Source: Thermosynechococcaceae cyanobacterium YX3bin19 (GTDB lineage: Bacteria > Cyanobacteriota > Cyanobacteriia > Thermosynechococcales > Thermosynechococcaceae). From it: DNA of 64,000 bases. The position numbers and the translations under genes are program-made. Positions 45,280-55,449 of this stretch are shown here, piece after piece (the stretch's first letter is position 1; the number at the start of each line of letters is the position of its first letter). The stretch lies in assembly GCA_030447595.1 (NCBI GenBank), contig JAUJON010000006.1, forward strand, positions 1 through 64,000. The letters run 5' to 3'. Under the pieces are notes generated by a model. The model saw nothing but the letters and a program-made list of their open reading frames with translations. It ran no database searches and was not told the origin of the DNA.

Positions 45280-47770
45280 GTGTGTGTGGGATAATGCCGC
45301 TGCTTTAGATAGCAACGCCAGCCTCATGGGTGCACTCTCCGCGGTTCGTAAGACTGGCAAAGGTGCTTTCCGGGAAGAGTCTCTCTACCTATCTAGTACC
45401 AGAAGAGAGCTTACCTCTACTGCTGCTGAGAATGAGTCTTTAAGCGACAGTACATCTGAGGCAACCTAGACAGCACTCGCTTTGTAAAAGGCAGTACGTC
45501 TGAGGCGACCCTAGATGGCATCGCTTTTCCGACCTGGAGTTTTAGGGCCAATTGCTGCCATCAGACTAGCTCAAGATAAGGGCAATAGCACTGCTGCTGA
45601 TAGGGATGCTCTAACGGGGTGTGGCTGGGAGTGATCAGTTCGTTGGTGGCAACATCAAATTTAACTTCCAATCAGCAGGGGCGACTGTGCCCTTGGTTAT
45701 ACTGCCGATACAGGTGCAGCTTATGATGCTACTCGCGGCTACGGTTGGGTGAGGCAAGACAGCTTGAGCTCTACCACTCATGTGCCCCTCGACATCAGTG
45801 CTAATACCAGGGACGGCAACAAAACGGCGTTGATCAGCGGCTAGATACCCTGATCATATGCAGGGTAACAACATAACCAACTTTAGTGGGGTCAAGATCC
45901 CCTGCTGCCTGGGAGTATGCTTTGCCCACCGGCAAGTACAGCGTCACTGTTGGCGTTGGCGACTGCCGATACACCGACAGCACGCACAGGATTAGAGCAG
46001 AAGGAGTTGAGGTTATTAGGCCCTTTTGTGTAACTCCACGCATAACTGAGCTCGGCACTACCACGGTTAATGTTACTGATGGCAGGCTCACCATCGACGC
46101 GATCGACAGCTCCAATACCAAGATTAACTACCTTGAGATTGCCCAAGTCTCTGAGATCGCGAGTGCCACAGGTAGTTCACCGGCCAGTCGTGAACCAGCT
46201 GTAAACCGCAGCAGTGCTGTTGGTATTGATGTTTCTTTGCCCAACCTAGGGCAAGGAGTAGACGCGACAACACTAAACTCGACTAACGTTCAGCTCTACC
46301 AAACTGAGAGCAACATTCTGGTACCTGGAAATATCAATACCTCTGGGGGCGGCGATGCGATCGTTATCGAAGCCAATGCTCCGCTAAGTGCAAACACGCA
46401 CTATACCTTTAGAATCAACGAGGAGTCAGGGACGAATCGGGCGCTTCCTTCCTGCCGTTCAGTACGACCTTCACCACGGGAACCAGTACTAGCACACCTC
46501 AACTACTGGCATAAACTTTAGCAAATTGACAGTTTACGGCAGTGATGGAATGGGGGCCTCACTCTCCAGCCTGGTTATCAACCCTGACGACGCTACGCTC
46601 TATGCCGCTGCTCTGGATGGTGTTTTACGCCGCTGGACCATCAGAGTGATGGTACATTAGCAAATTTACAAACCTTTAGCGGTCTCGCCGGGAATGATCC
46701 CACTCGCCCCGTGCTATTGTTGGCATCGCCTTTGACCCCACAGATGCCAACGTTCTGTGGTTTCGCACAATGACACAGTCTTTCAACAGCCCGCTAATGA
46801 CTTCACTGGCAAAAATCTCAAAGTTGACCCTCGAGAATGGGTCAGATAACGTCGTATTGAGGATTACGTCATCGGTTTGCCCCGCTCTGCTAAAGACCAT
46901 TTGAGCAATAGTCTGGCCTTTGGTCCTGATGGCAAGCTTTACCTGACCCAGGGCGTAGGGGTAGTGCGATGGGCGCTCCCTGATGATGCCTGGTATCAAC
47001 GCTCAGAGCATTATTGAGTGCTGCTGTGCTCCAGATTGATCCTCGGCGGACCTTATCACAGCCCTTTAATGTACAAACACAGGATTATGGTGGCCAAAAC
47101 TGGTAGCTATGATCTATGCGAGTAATGCCCAGTCAAGCTTTACGCAACGGGTATTCGCAATGCCTATGATTTGCTTTGGCATAGTAACGGTAAGCTGTAT
47201 GTCCCTACGAATGGCAGCGCTGCTGGGGGCAATACTCCGATGATCCTCGAACAACAATCAATGAAGGACTAAATAACGTCGAAACTCAGAACGATTACCT
47301 CTTTGAGGTGGAGCGGTATCTACTACGGGCACCCTAATCCTGTACGTGATGAGGACCTCCTGAATGGGGGAAACCCTACCAGTGGAGTGGACCCAGCTGA
47401 GGTGGTTGCCAGGGATGGATACTCTGGCTATACTGCTGGCACCAGGCCCGATCCCAACTATCAGGGTTTCGCCTACGAATTTGGTCGGAATCGCTCACCT
47501 GATGGAATCATTGAGTATCAGAGCAATACCTTCGGTGGGGCGCTTAAGAACCAACTCCTCGTTGTGGAATACAGCGGTGGCAAGGACATTTTGGCCCTGC
47601 AACCAGGAGCTAACGGCGATATTGCTAGCGAAGGGATTACTCAGATTGTCTCGGGTTTGCAAAATCCATTGGACCTGACGGAGAACACCCGCAACGGCAA
47701 CCTTTATGTGGCTGAGCTGGTTGATGAAACGAGTGGCCAAGGCCAAATCTCTCTTCTGCGCCCAGCTTGA
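45280..47770 (+). pseudogene. Large secreted multidomain protein, frameshifted (malectin-like, Ig-like and beta-propeller-like sugar dehydrogenase segments)
   Basis: YALPTGKYSVTVGVGDCRYTDSTHRI...VNVTDGRLTIDA; TTLNSTNVQLYQ...NTHYTFRIN; SLVINPDDATLYAAALDGVLRRW...AFGPDGKLYLTQG...ATGIRNAYDLLWHSNGKLYVPTNGSAAGGN; ISLLRPA end. Confidence 0.6.
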
Positions 47771-47868
47771 TAGCAGCCTAGCCTTAAAAATTCGTACTTG
47801 TCGCTAGACTGCGATCGCCCCTGGTTGTGCAGGGCACGGGTGAGACAAGCTGAAGAGCCAACGCTAAC

Positions 47869-48768
47869 ATGGTGACTAGATCAGCGAGGAAGCCAACTAT
47901 GTCGGTACTAGAAGGTCCCTGGAAGCACGATTACCTAGTCAGTGAAGGGATGAAGCTGCACTACGTCACCCAGGGTGAGGGACCTTTGATGTTGATGCTG
48001 CATGGGTTCCCAGAGTTTTGGTATTCCTGGCGACACCAGATCCCGGAGTTCGCCAAGGAGTTTAAGGTAGTTGCCCTTGACCTGCGGGGCTACAACGATA
48101 GCGACAAGCCCCACGATCGCGCAGCCTATGTGATGGATGAATTTGTCCAGGACGTGGAGGGGGTAATTCAAGAACTTGGCTACGACCGCTGCGTGCTGGT
48201 AGGGCATGACTGGGGCGGTTTGATTGCCTGGAACTTTGCCTATACCTACCCCACGATGGTGGACAAGCTAATTGTGTTGAATCTGCCCCATCCAGTGAAG
48301 TTTGCTGAGGGTTTACGTACTCCCCAACAATTACTGCGAAGCAGCTATATCTTCTTTTTTCAACTGCCTTTTCTACCAGAACTCTTGTTGCAGTGGTCAG
48401 ACTACGAGGCGATCGCTGCTGCGTTCAGAGGTATGGCTGTCAATCAACGTGCTTTTACTCAAGCTGATCTTGAGGCATACAAAAATGCTGCGGCCAAGCG
48501 CGGGGCAGCAACGGCAATGCTGAACTATTACCGCAATATTTTTCAGCAAAAACTATTCAATCAAGAATGGAGTATTTTGGAAGTTCCCACCCTGATGATC
48601 TGGGGGGAGAATGATACAGCCTTAGGCAAGGAACTCACCTACGGGACGCAGGCCTATGTGAAGGACTTCCGTATCCGCTATATCCCGAATTGCAGCCACT
48701 GGGTGCAGCAGGAGCAGCCCCAGCTCGTCAATCAATACATACGAGAATTTCTAGCCGGCCAGATTTGA
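47869..48768 (+). CDS. Alpha/beta hydrolase, epoxide hydrolase-like
   Basis: MLMLHGFPEFWYSWRHQIPEFAKEFKVVALDLRGYNDSDKP...CVLVGHDWGGLIAWNFAYTYP...NCSHWVQQEQPQLVNQYIREFL. Confidence 0.94.
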   Translation: MVTRSARKPTMSVLEGPWKHDYLVSEGMKLHYVTQGEGPLMLMLHGFPEFWYSWRHQIPEFAKEFKVVALDLRGYNDSDKPHDRAAYVMDEFVQDVEGVIQELGYDRCVLVGHDWGGLIAWNFAYTYPTMVDKLIVLNLPHPVKFAEGLRTPQQLLRSSYIFFFQLPFLPELLLQWSDYEAIAAAFRGMAVNQRAFTQADLEAYKNAAAKRGAATAMLNYYRNIFQQKLFNQEWSILEVPTLMIWGENDTALGKELTYGTQAYVKDFRIRYIPNCSHWVQQEQPQLVNQYIREFLAGQI

Positions 48769-48834
48769 GCAATGAACAGAGCCCCTAGCTGAGAAATGTC
48801 ACAATAGGTTTAGGAAATTAGCGAAGGAATTGCT

Positions 48835-48948
48835 ATGAGTGACAAAAATTTTTCTTGGAAGGGCAGCCCAAATGCTGGCCTGGTTCTAACAATCCTGGCG
48901 GGGGTCTGTGGTTTAGTGATCTTCCTGGTCGGCTTTAGCGGTGGCTAA
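48835..48948 (+). CDS. Predicted 37-aa single-TM small protein
   Basis: MSDKNFSWKGSPNAGLVLTILAGVCGLVIFLVGFSGG*; clean start and stop, hydrophobic core, terminator-like hairpin downstream; below the ORF-track cutoff. Confidence 0.5.
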   Translation: MSDKNFSWKGSPNAGLVLTILAGVCGLVIFLVGFSGG

Positions 48949-49030
48949 GTACCAGATCCTATCTTGAGGCTAGCGGTTGAGTATTCGAGGCTGCTCTGAA
49001 TTAGAACGCAACAATCGAGCCTCAACCAAT

Positions 49031-49073
49031 AAAAAGTCTATGCCCATCTTTAGTCAATCAGCATAGACTTTTT
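49031..49073. terminator. Bidirectional intrinsic terminator between the small ORF and amt
   Basis: Perfect 13-bp arms AAAAAGTCTATGC / GCATAGACTTTTT. Confidence 0.75.
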
Positions 49074-49117
49074 AACTAACGTTTTGCAGATGCTAAGCGT
49101 CAAAAGCAAGGGCTAGC

Positions 49118-50482
49118 TTACTTGACATCTTCTTTAAGAAAGCCGCTGTAGGCTTCCATGCCATGTTCGCCGACATCTAGGCCGGCGAATTCCTCTTCTG
49201 GTGAGACACGAATGCCGCCAGCGGCCTTCAGGATCAACCAAACAACTGTGGAGAATAGAACGGTAAAGCCGCCGACTGAGAGAATACCGAGCAGTTGAGA
49301 GCCCACCTGTCCTAAGCCACCTCCTAGGAATAACCCCCTCGCTGGACCTAGATCCGCTGTGTACCAGGAGTATACGTCGGGTCCTGCGGCAAACAGGCCG
49401 ACTGCCAGTGTGCCCCAGATGCCATTGACCAGATGCACAGAAATCGCACCTACCGGATCGTCAATTTTGAGCTTGTCAAAGAAAGTGACTGAGAAGACAA
49501 CGATAATGCCACCGATCGCTCCAATCAAGGCTGCCCACGGGAGGCTGACAAAAGCGCAGGGTGCGGTAACAGCGACAAGACCGGCTAAGATACCATTGAT
49601 AATCATTGAAAGGTCCGGTTTGCCCAAGTAAGCCCAGGCGGTAATTGTCGCAGCGACCCCACCAAATGCAGCTGCCGTATTCGTGGTCAGGATAATGTGA
49701 GTAATGGCATTTGGATCAGCAGCCATGGTTGAACCAGGATTGAAGCCAAACCAACCGAGCCAGAGAATCAAGCAACCCAAAGTCGCAATTGCCATGTTGT
49801 GCCCCGGCATGGCAACGGCACCGTCCCGCTCAATGAAGCGGCCCATGCGGGGACCCAGAAAGGCAGCTCCCATCAGGGCGGCCCAGCCACCTACGGAGTG
49901 GACTACAGTTGAGCCGGCAAAATCCCAGAAGCCTACGTCAGCCAACCAACCCCCGCCCCAGATCCAATGACCTGTGATCGGGTAAGAGATTCCCACCAGC
50001 AACAGACTAAAGATTAAAAAGTCGACGAACTTAATTCGCTCAGCAACTGCACCGGAGACAATGGTTGCGGCAGTTCCGGCAAAGACGAGCTGAAAGAAAA
50101 ACTTGGCTGCTAAGGGAACTCCAGCCCAATTAAGGGCACTAAAAACACCTTGGTAGGTATCTGCGGTGGCGGGGCTGTTGTCTGCGCCACTCAAGAACCA
50201 GCCATTAAAGCCAAAAAAGGGCGTCCCGTCGCCGAACATGAGGCCAAAGCCAATCACCCAAAAAGCGATGGTTGACAGGGCAAACACAATCAGGTTTTTC
50301 GCCAAAACGTTGACAGCATTTTTGTAGCGGCAGAACCCCGTCTCTAACATACAAAAACCCGCGTTCATAAAGAACACGAGAAAGGCAGTAATCACTACCC
50401 ACATCGTATCCAGCCCCACTTTGAGATCGCTCATCATCTCTTCAGCGGTTGGGAGCCTCGGGCAACCCCAGCGTAAGACCAT
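49118..50482 (-). CDS. amt: Ammonium transporter (start probably [14 protein letters not shown])
   Basis: [37 protein letters not shown]...[40 protein letters not shown]. Confidence 0.95.
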   Translation of the reverse strand: MVLRWGCPRLPTAEEMMSDLKVGLDTMWVVITAFLVFFMNAGFCMLETGFCRYKNAVNVLAKNLIVFALSTIAFWVIGFGLMFGDGTPFFGFNGWFLSGADNSPATADTYQGVFSALNWAGVPLAAKFFFQLVFAGTAATIVSGAVAERIKFVDFLIFSLLLVGISYPITGHWIWGGGWLADVGFWDFAGSTVVHSVGGWAALMGAAFLGPRMGRFIERDGAVAMPGHNMAIATLGCLILWLGWFGFNPGSTMAADPNAITHIILTTNTAAAFGGVAATITAWAYLGKPDLSMIINGILAGLVAVTAPCAFVSLPWAALIGAIGGIIVVFSVTFFDKLKIDDPVGAISVHLVNGIWGTLAVGLFAAGPDVYSWYTADLGPARGLFLGGGLGQVGSQLLGILSVGGFTVLFSTVVWLILKAAGGIRVSPEEEFAGLDVGEHGMEAYSGFLKEDVK

Positions 50483-50849
50483 CCCAGCAGGATCAAGGAT
50501 GTGAGTATCAGGCAGGAGGACAAACTGGGTGACAGCCTCAACCTTCTGGCAACAAGCGATCGCTTTAACTTGACTTCTTGACCTTCGGCTTAGACATCAG
50601 CATGGGACATTCCTCAATCAGCAAAATATATTCAACAGCCTCAGTGAATTGCTAACCAACACTCAGGCAACCCGTGTTGCAGAATCCACGGAATCTAGAT
50701 CTCAATGCGACAGGACGGACAAAAAAGAATTGCTTGCCTAGATGCAAAGAGTGTTAACCAGTGATACAAATTGCATCAGGTCTGGGGGGGAGATCAGTTC
50801 TCTTGTTACTGTATACAAACATCTCTACGATCTCTTAGCAGAATCCCAT

Positions 50850-51690
50850 AAATTACTGCTTGAGAAAGTTGAATGAAAGGGACGTTGTGGGGAGCAGCAG
50901 TCTGAGCAGGATAGTTGCGCCGGGGACCCAGTACAATCGCCGCAACCAGTGCCGCAACTCCAGAGCTAATATGTACGACAGTGCCCCGGCAAAATCAAGG
51001 GCACCAAAACCGCCGTACAGACCAGTGAAACCACCTTTTAGCCCAGACCATATGGGCCAGTGGACAGTAGACAAAAGTCATCCATAAAAGCATGAAAAGG
51101 GTATAAGCGCGAAAGCTCATCCGTTCCGCGATCGCCCAGAAATCAGTGCCGGAGTGATGATCGCAAACATCGCCTGGTAGATCATGTAAGCCTGGGGGGG
51201 AATCGTAGCCGCATAGGAAACTACCTCAGCCGGTTCGGACCTGCCCTGTAAGATAATCGGTTGTTTCTAGCCTAACGCCATTAAGAAATACCCACTGCAG
51301 CCCACCGATAAAGGGTAATCCAGGGGCAAACCCAAGGCTATAACCCCATAGCACGCCAAATCACGCCCACGAGGGCGATGGCAAAAAGCTCATCATCATT
51401 GTGTTGAGGACGTTGCGCGATCGCACAAATCCACCTTAGAAGGAAGCAAGCCCCGGCGTCATCAACAGCACCAGTGCTGACGAAATCAGCATAAAACCCG
51501 TGTCTGCTGACGCCGGGCGGCCTCAGCCGCCGCTGCCGGGTCGGGTGCATCCTGAGCTAATGCATTGCCCACCAAAGGGCCGCTGAGAGCCAGAGCGCTA
51601 TCGCTCCAGTGAACAAAACTTTCTTCAACATTAATTTTTTGCCTTACCATCTTTAGAGGTTTGATGAGTTTGATTCCAGCAATTCCAGGA
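50850..51690 (-). pseudogene. Second ammonium transporter, truncated and frameshifted
   Basis: Reverse strand, shifting frames: ADTGFMLISSALVLLMTPGLA, FVRSRNVLNTMMMSF, WGYSLGF, GGLQWVFLNGV, GALDFAGALSYI. Confidence 0.75.
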
Positions 51691-51838
51691 GCCAAGATTC
51701 TGTATCAGACATTACGAATCCCCGGGCCAGGCGCGCAGAGTAATCCCCTATCCACTCGCCGTGGGTACCAAGGTCAGGGATACTGGATAAGGCAGCGCCG
51801 TGCTACCGCTTGTTCTTGATTTCGCCTCAGGACTATAA

Positions 51839-52663
51839 ATGGATACGGTTTGGGAGTTAGATTTCTACTGCGTCCATCTTGGACGAGCAACAAAAAAGGC
51901 TTTGGGAAGTCCTGGTGTGCGACACTGACCGCACTTTTGAGTACGCTAGGTTTTGTCCCAGCAATCAGGTTAATTCAGGCTGGCTGCGAACTGCGCTTGA
52001 GGAGGCCCTGGCTGAGGCTCCCCAGGCACCGGAGAAAATTCGTTTCTTCCGCCGTCAAATGAATAACATGATTATGCGGGCGTGTGAAGAACTAAAAATT
52101 CCTGCCCAGCCCAGCCGCCGTACTTTACTCTCTACCAGTGGCTGCAGCAGAGAACCCAGGAAGTGTACCCAACCCATCCGGGGTTCCAGCCCCTCGCTAC
52201 CAACCCGATCCACTATGAACTAGCACCGCTGAAGCCGCTTCCAGATGCCCTCTTGGGGCAGCAGGGCCTTTGTGACTTTAGAGGCCAGCGCCCTTGGGGA
52301 CGTAGATGAGTGGGGCAATTGATTTTGGCGAGACTTTTTCGCTGTCCATGATTGAAGGATCACAGACGCAAATTCCGGGAATTATCATCTTCTCGAATCG
52401 AGCCAAAGCTTTAGCTGCCTGGATGTCTGGGCTAGAACCAGCATTTCTCAAGTTTGAGCATAGTTCTCCGCCGAGGCTGGTATTAGAAACGGGGCGAGCG
52501 ATCGGCTCTTTGCCAATTTGAAAGACCCCAGCTGCAGGCAGAAGCCCAAGGGTTCGAGGCTACCAAGCAGCAAGCTCAACAGGTGCATTTTTTAGCAGTC
52601 CAGTCTGATCCTGATGTAGAGGCCTTTGCGGGATTTTGGTTACTGCAGGAACTCGATATCTAG
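51839..52663 (+). pseudogene. Tab2/Atab2-like RNA-binding protein (DUF1092 family), frameshifted
   Basis: LDEQQKRLWEVLVCDTDRTFEYARFCPSNQVNSGWLRTALEEAL...KIRFFRRQMNNMIMRACEELKIPAQPSRRT...PWGRR-like, GIIIFSNRAKALAAWMSGLEPAFLKFE. Confidence 0.75.
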
Positions 52664-52692
52664 AATAATTAGATTCCAGAAGGGAGAAAGTG

Positions 52693-54059
52693 ATGGGATC
52701 TCAATTGCTACCGGCGGTGCCGGCAGAACAGCTGATCGAACTAGCCAAGCAATCAGGCGCACAGGCTGCCGAGGTGTTTCAATCCCAATCTTTATCCCGG
52801 CCTGTTTTGAAGCCAACCGGTTGAAGCAGCTAGAAAGTGTGCAGTCTGAAGGTACAGCCCTGCGGCTGTGGCGAGATAATTGTCCAGGTTTAGCGGTTGC
52901 CTACGGTCCGGTGGACCCGCAAGTACTAGTGGAGCGGGCGATCGCCTTGAGCCACCTCAATGCTCCGGAAACGATTGAACTGGCAAACAGTTCCCAGCAG
53001 GTCTACCCAGATTTGGGGGAAGCTGTCGCTGTAGAGCAGTTGTGGACTGGGGCAAGCAGGCGATCGCCTTGGTGCGAGACGTCTACCCAGAAGTTCTCTG
53101 CACCACTGAGGGGGGGGGGGGGGGGGGGGGAGTGCGAGGCCGAGACGACTCGCTTGCTTAACTCTCAAAGGGCTGGACTGTGGCTACACCGATACCACCC
53201 TCAGTTGCTACTTGGCAGCAGAATGGGTGCGCGGCGATGATTTGCTCAGTATTGCGGATGGGCAGACCCAGCGCAGCCAATTGGATCCTACGGCCCTGGT
53301 CAAGCAGATTTTGCAGCGCTTGCACTGGAGCCGAGAAAAGGCTTCACCCACTACTGGTCATGTGCCGGTCTTGTTTACCTCTAAAGCGGCGGATATGCTC
53401 TGGGATACGGTTCCTGCTGCCTTGAACGGCAAGCAGGTGATAGAGCGGGCAAGCCCCTGAGCGATCGCCAAGGCCAGCCGGTGATCTCAACCGCTCTTAC
53501 CTTATCCCAGGAGCCTGAGGCCGGACCCTTTAGTTGCCCCTTTGATGATGAGGGCACCGCCACACGATCGCTCACCTTGATCCACAATGGTGTTTTACAG
53601 CTTTTCTATACCGACCGGGCCACAGGACGGCTGCTGGGTAGCGGCAGTACCGGCAATGGCTTTCGTCCCGGTTTGGGCAGCTATCCGACGCCGGGGCTAT
53701 TTAATCTCTTAATCCAGCCGGGGCCTATTCACTCCCCGGAGCTAATCACCCACCTTGATCAAGGATTAGTGGTGGATCAAATGCTCGGTGGCGGTGCCGG
53801 TATTTCTGGTGACTTCTCAGTGAATGTTGATCTGGGCTACCAGGTACAGCAGGGCCAGATTATCGGTCGAGTCAAAGATACGATGGTGTCAGGCAATGTT
53901 TACACAGCCTTGAAGCAAGTGGCGATCGGCGGTGACGCAGACTGGAATGGTTCCTGCTATACGCCCTCTCTAATTGTCGAGGGGGCTATCGGTTACGGGA
54001 TGAAACTAGGTAGACTTCCCGCGAACCCACTGCCTGGATGCTCAGCCCCAATTCGTTAG
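52693..54059 (+). pseudogene. TldD/PmbA (TldE)-like metalloprotease modulator, frameshifted around a poly-G tract
   Basis: LIELAKQSGAQAAEVFQSQSLS...FEANRLKQLESVQSEGTALRLWRDN...AGPFSCPFDDEGTATRSLTLIHNGVLQLFYTDRATGRLLGSGSTGNGFR...DQMLGGGAGISGDFSVNVDLGYQVQQGQIIGRVKDTMVSGNVYTALKQV. Confidence 0.85.
53110..53130 (+). repeat. Poly-G homopolymer, 21 nt
   Basis: CTGAG followed by 20 further G residues, then AGTGCG. Confidence 0.95.
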
Positions 54060-54133
54060 CAGAAAGGTCAATTGATGCCGCTCTGGTGTTAGGTTGAATC
54101 TGCCTACCAAGGCGCAATTTCTTAGGAGCGTGG

Positions 54134-55412
54134 ATTAAATAAAGTGTAATACTTCCAGTTGTATCTGTAAGCTAGAGGAAACAGACTGATGAACTGGAGA
54201 ATCGATGCAACCCTACCCTGCGGCGATTGAAGCTCAAATGCAACGATACTATCAATCGCTCTGTGAGAAGGATTGCCGTCGCTATGCGGCAATTGAAGCC
54301 CGTGAAATTAGGGTACGGAGGGCAGGCATACATCCGTCGATTATTTGGATGTCACCACGAAACCTTAGCGTTGGGGATAGCGGAACTTGAGGACGAATCG
54401 GCGCTCAAAGGGGAACGGATTCGTCAAGTTGGAGGTGGACGTAAATCAGCGTTTGAGACCATTGCCGGATTAGACGAGGCATTTTTGCGGGTTTTAGAGC
54501 GTCACACGGCGGGTTCCAACCGATGCAGGGTCAAGTGGACGAATCTCAAGCGCCACGAGATTGCCGTGTTGCTCAAAGAAGCGGGCATTGACGTGAGTGT
54601 GACCGTTGTAGACCAGTTGTTGGAGAAGCACAACTTTCGTAAACGCAAAGCGGTGAAGACCCTGGCAACCGGAAAGAGTGAACATCGCAACGAGCAGTTT
54701 GAGACGATTGAGCGGCTCAAGCAATCCTATCAAGCAGCAGGCAATCCGGTGATGAGTATGGACACCAAAAAAGAGAATTGATTGGCAACTTGTACCGAGA
54801 TGGAAAACTCTACACGCGAGAACCGATTGAGGTGTTTGACCATGATTGGGCAACGCTTGCAACCGGGGTTGCCATTCCTCATGGGTTGTACGATATGACC
54901 CACAATGTGGGATATATCCAGATTGGCACCAGTCGATACCAGCGAGTTTGCCTGCGACTCGATTCGCTACTGGTGGAACACCTATGGCAAAGGTCACTAT
55001 CCGCTGGCTGACTCGATTTTGCTGCTATGTGATGGTGGCGGTAGCAATAGCTCACGTTACTACATCTTCAAGCAGGACTTACAGGCGTTGCTCAACGAGT
55101 TAGGAATCGAAATTCGCATCGCTCACTATCCACCCTACACCTCGAAGTACAATCCGATTGAGCATCGCTTGTTTCCTCATCTCTCTCGGGTGTGTCAGGG
55201 TATCATTTTTGATAGCGTTCAGACCGTACAAGAACTGATGGCAACAGCAAAGACTCGCACAGGTCTCAATGTGTTGACGACGATTCTCGGCAAAACCTAT
55301 CAAACCGGTCGAAAAGTCGCTGAAGATTTCAAATCCAACATGAAGATTGTCTTTGATGAGTTCCTACCACAATGGAATTACACCGCTAAGCCAGAATTAC
55401 AGGTTATTTAAT
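54134..55412 (+). mobile_element. ISAzo13-type insertion sequence with frameshifted transposase
   Basis: IRs ATTAAATAAAGTGTAAT / ATTACAGGTTATTTAAT; transposase FGCHHETLALGIAELEDE, RGKSAFETI-like, VKWTNLKRHEIAVLLKEAGIDVS, PVMSMDTKKENLIGNLYRDGKLY, LPLADSILLLCDGGGSNSSRYYIFKQDLQALLNELGIEIRIAHYPPYTSKYNPIEHRLFPHLSR. Confidence 0.88.
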
Positions 55413-55449
55413 TTACGAGCCTTAGACTTTCCCAGTATGGCCTTCCTTT

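Noticed and set aside
50500-50850. Possible NtcA binding site (GTA-N8-TAC) upstream of amt
   Set aside because: No exact motif found on reading; not supported.
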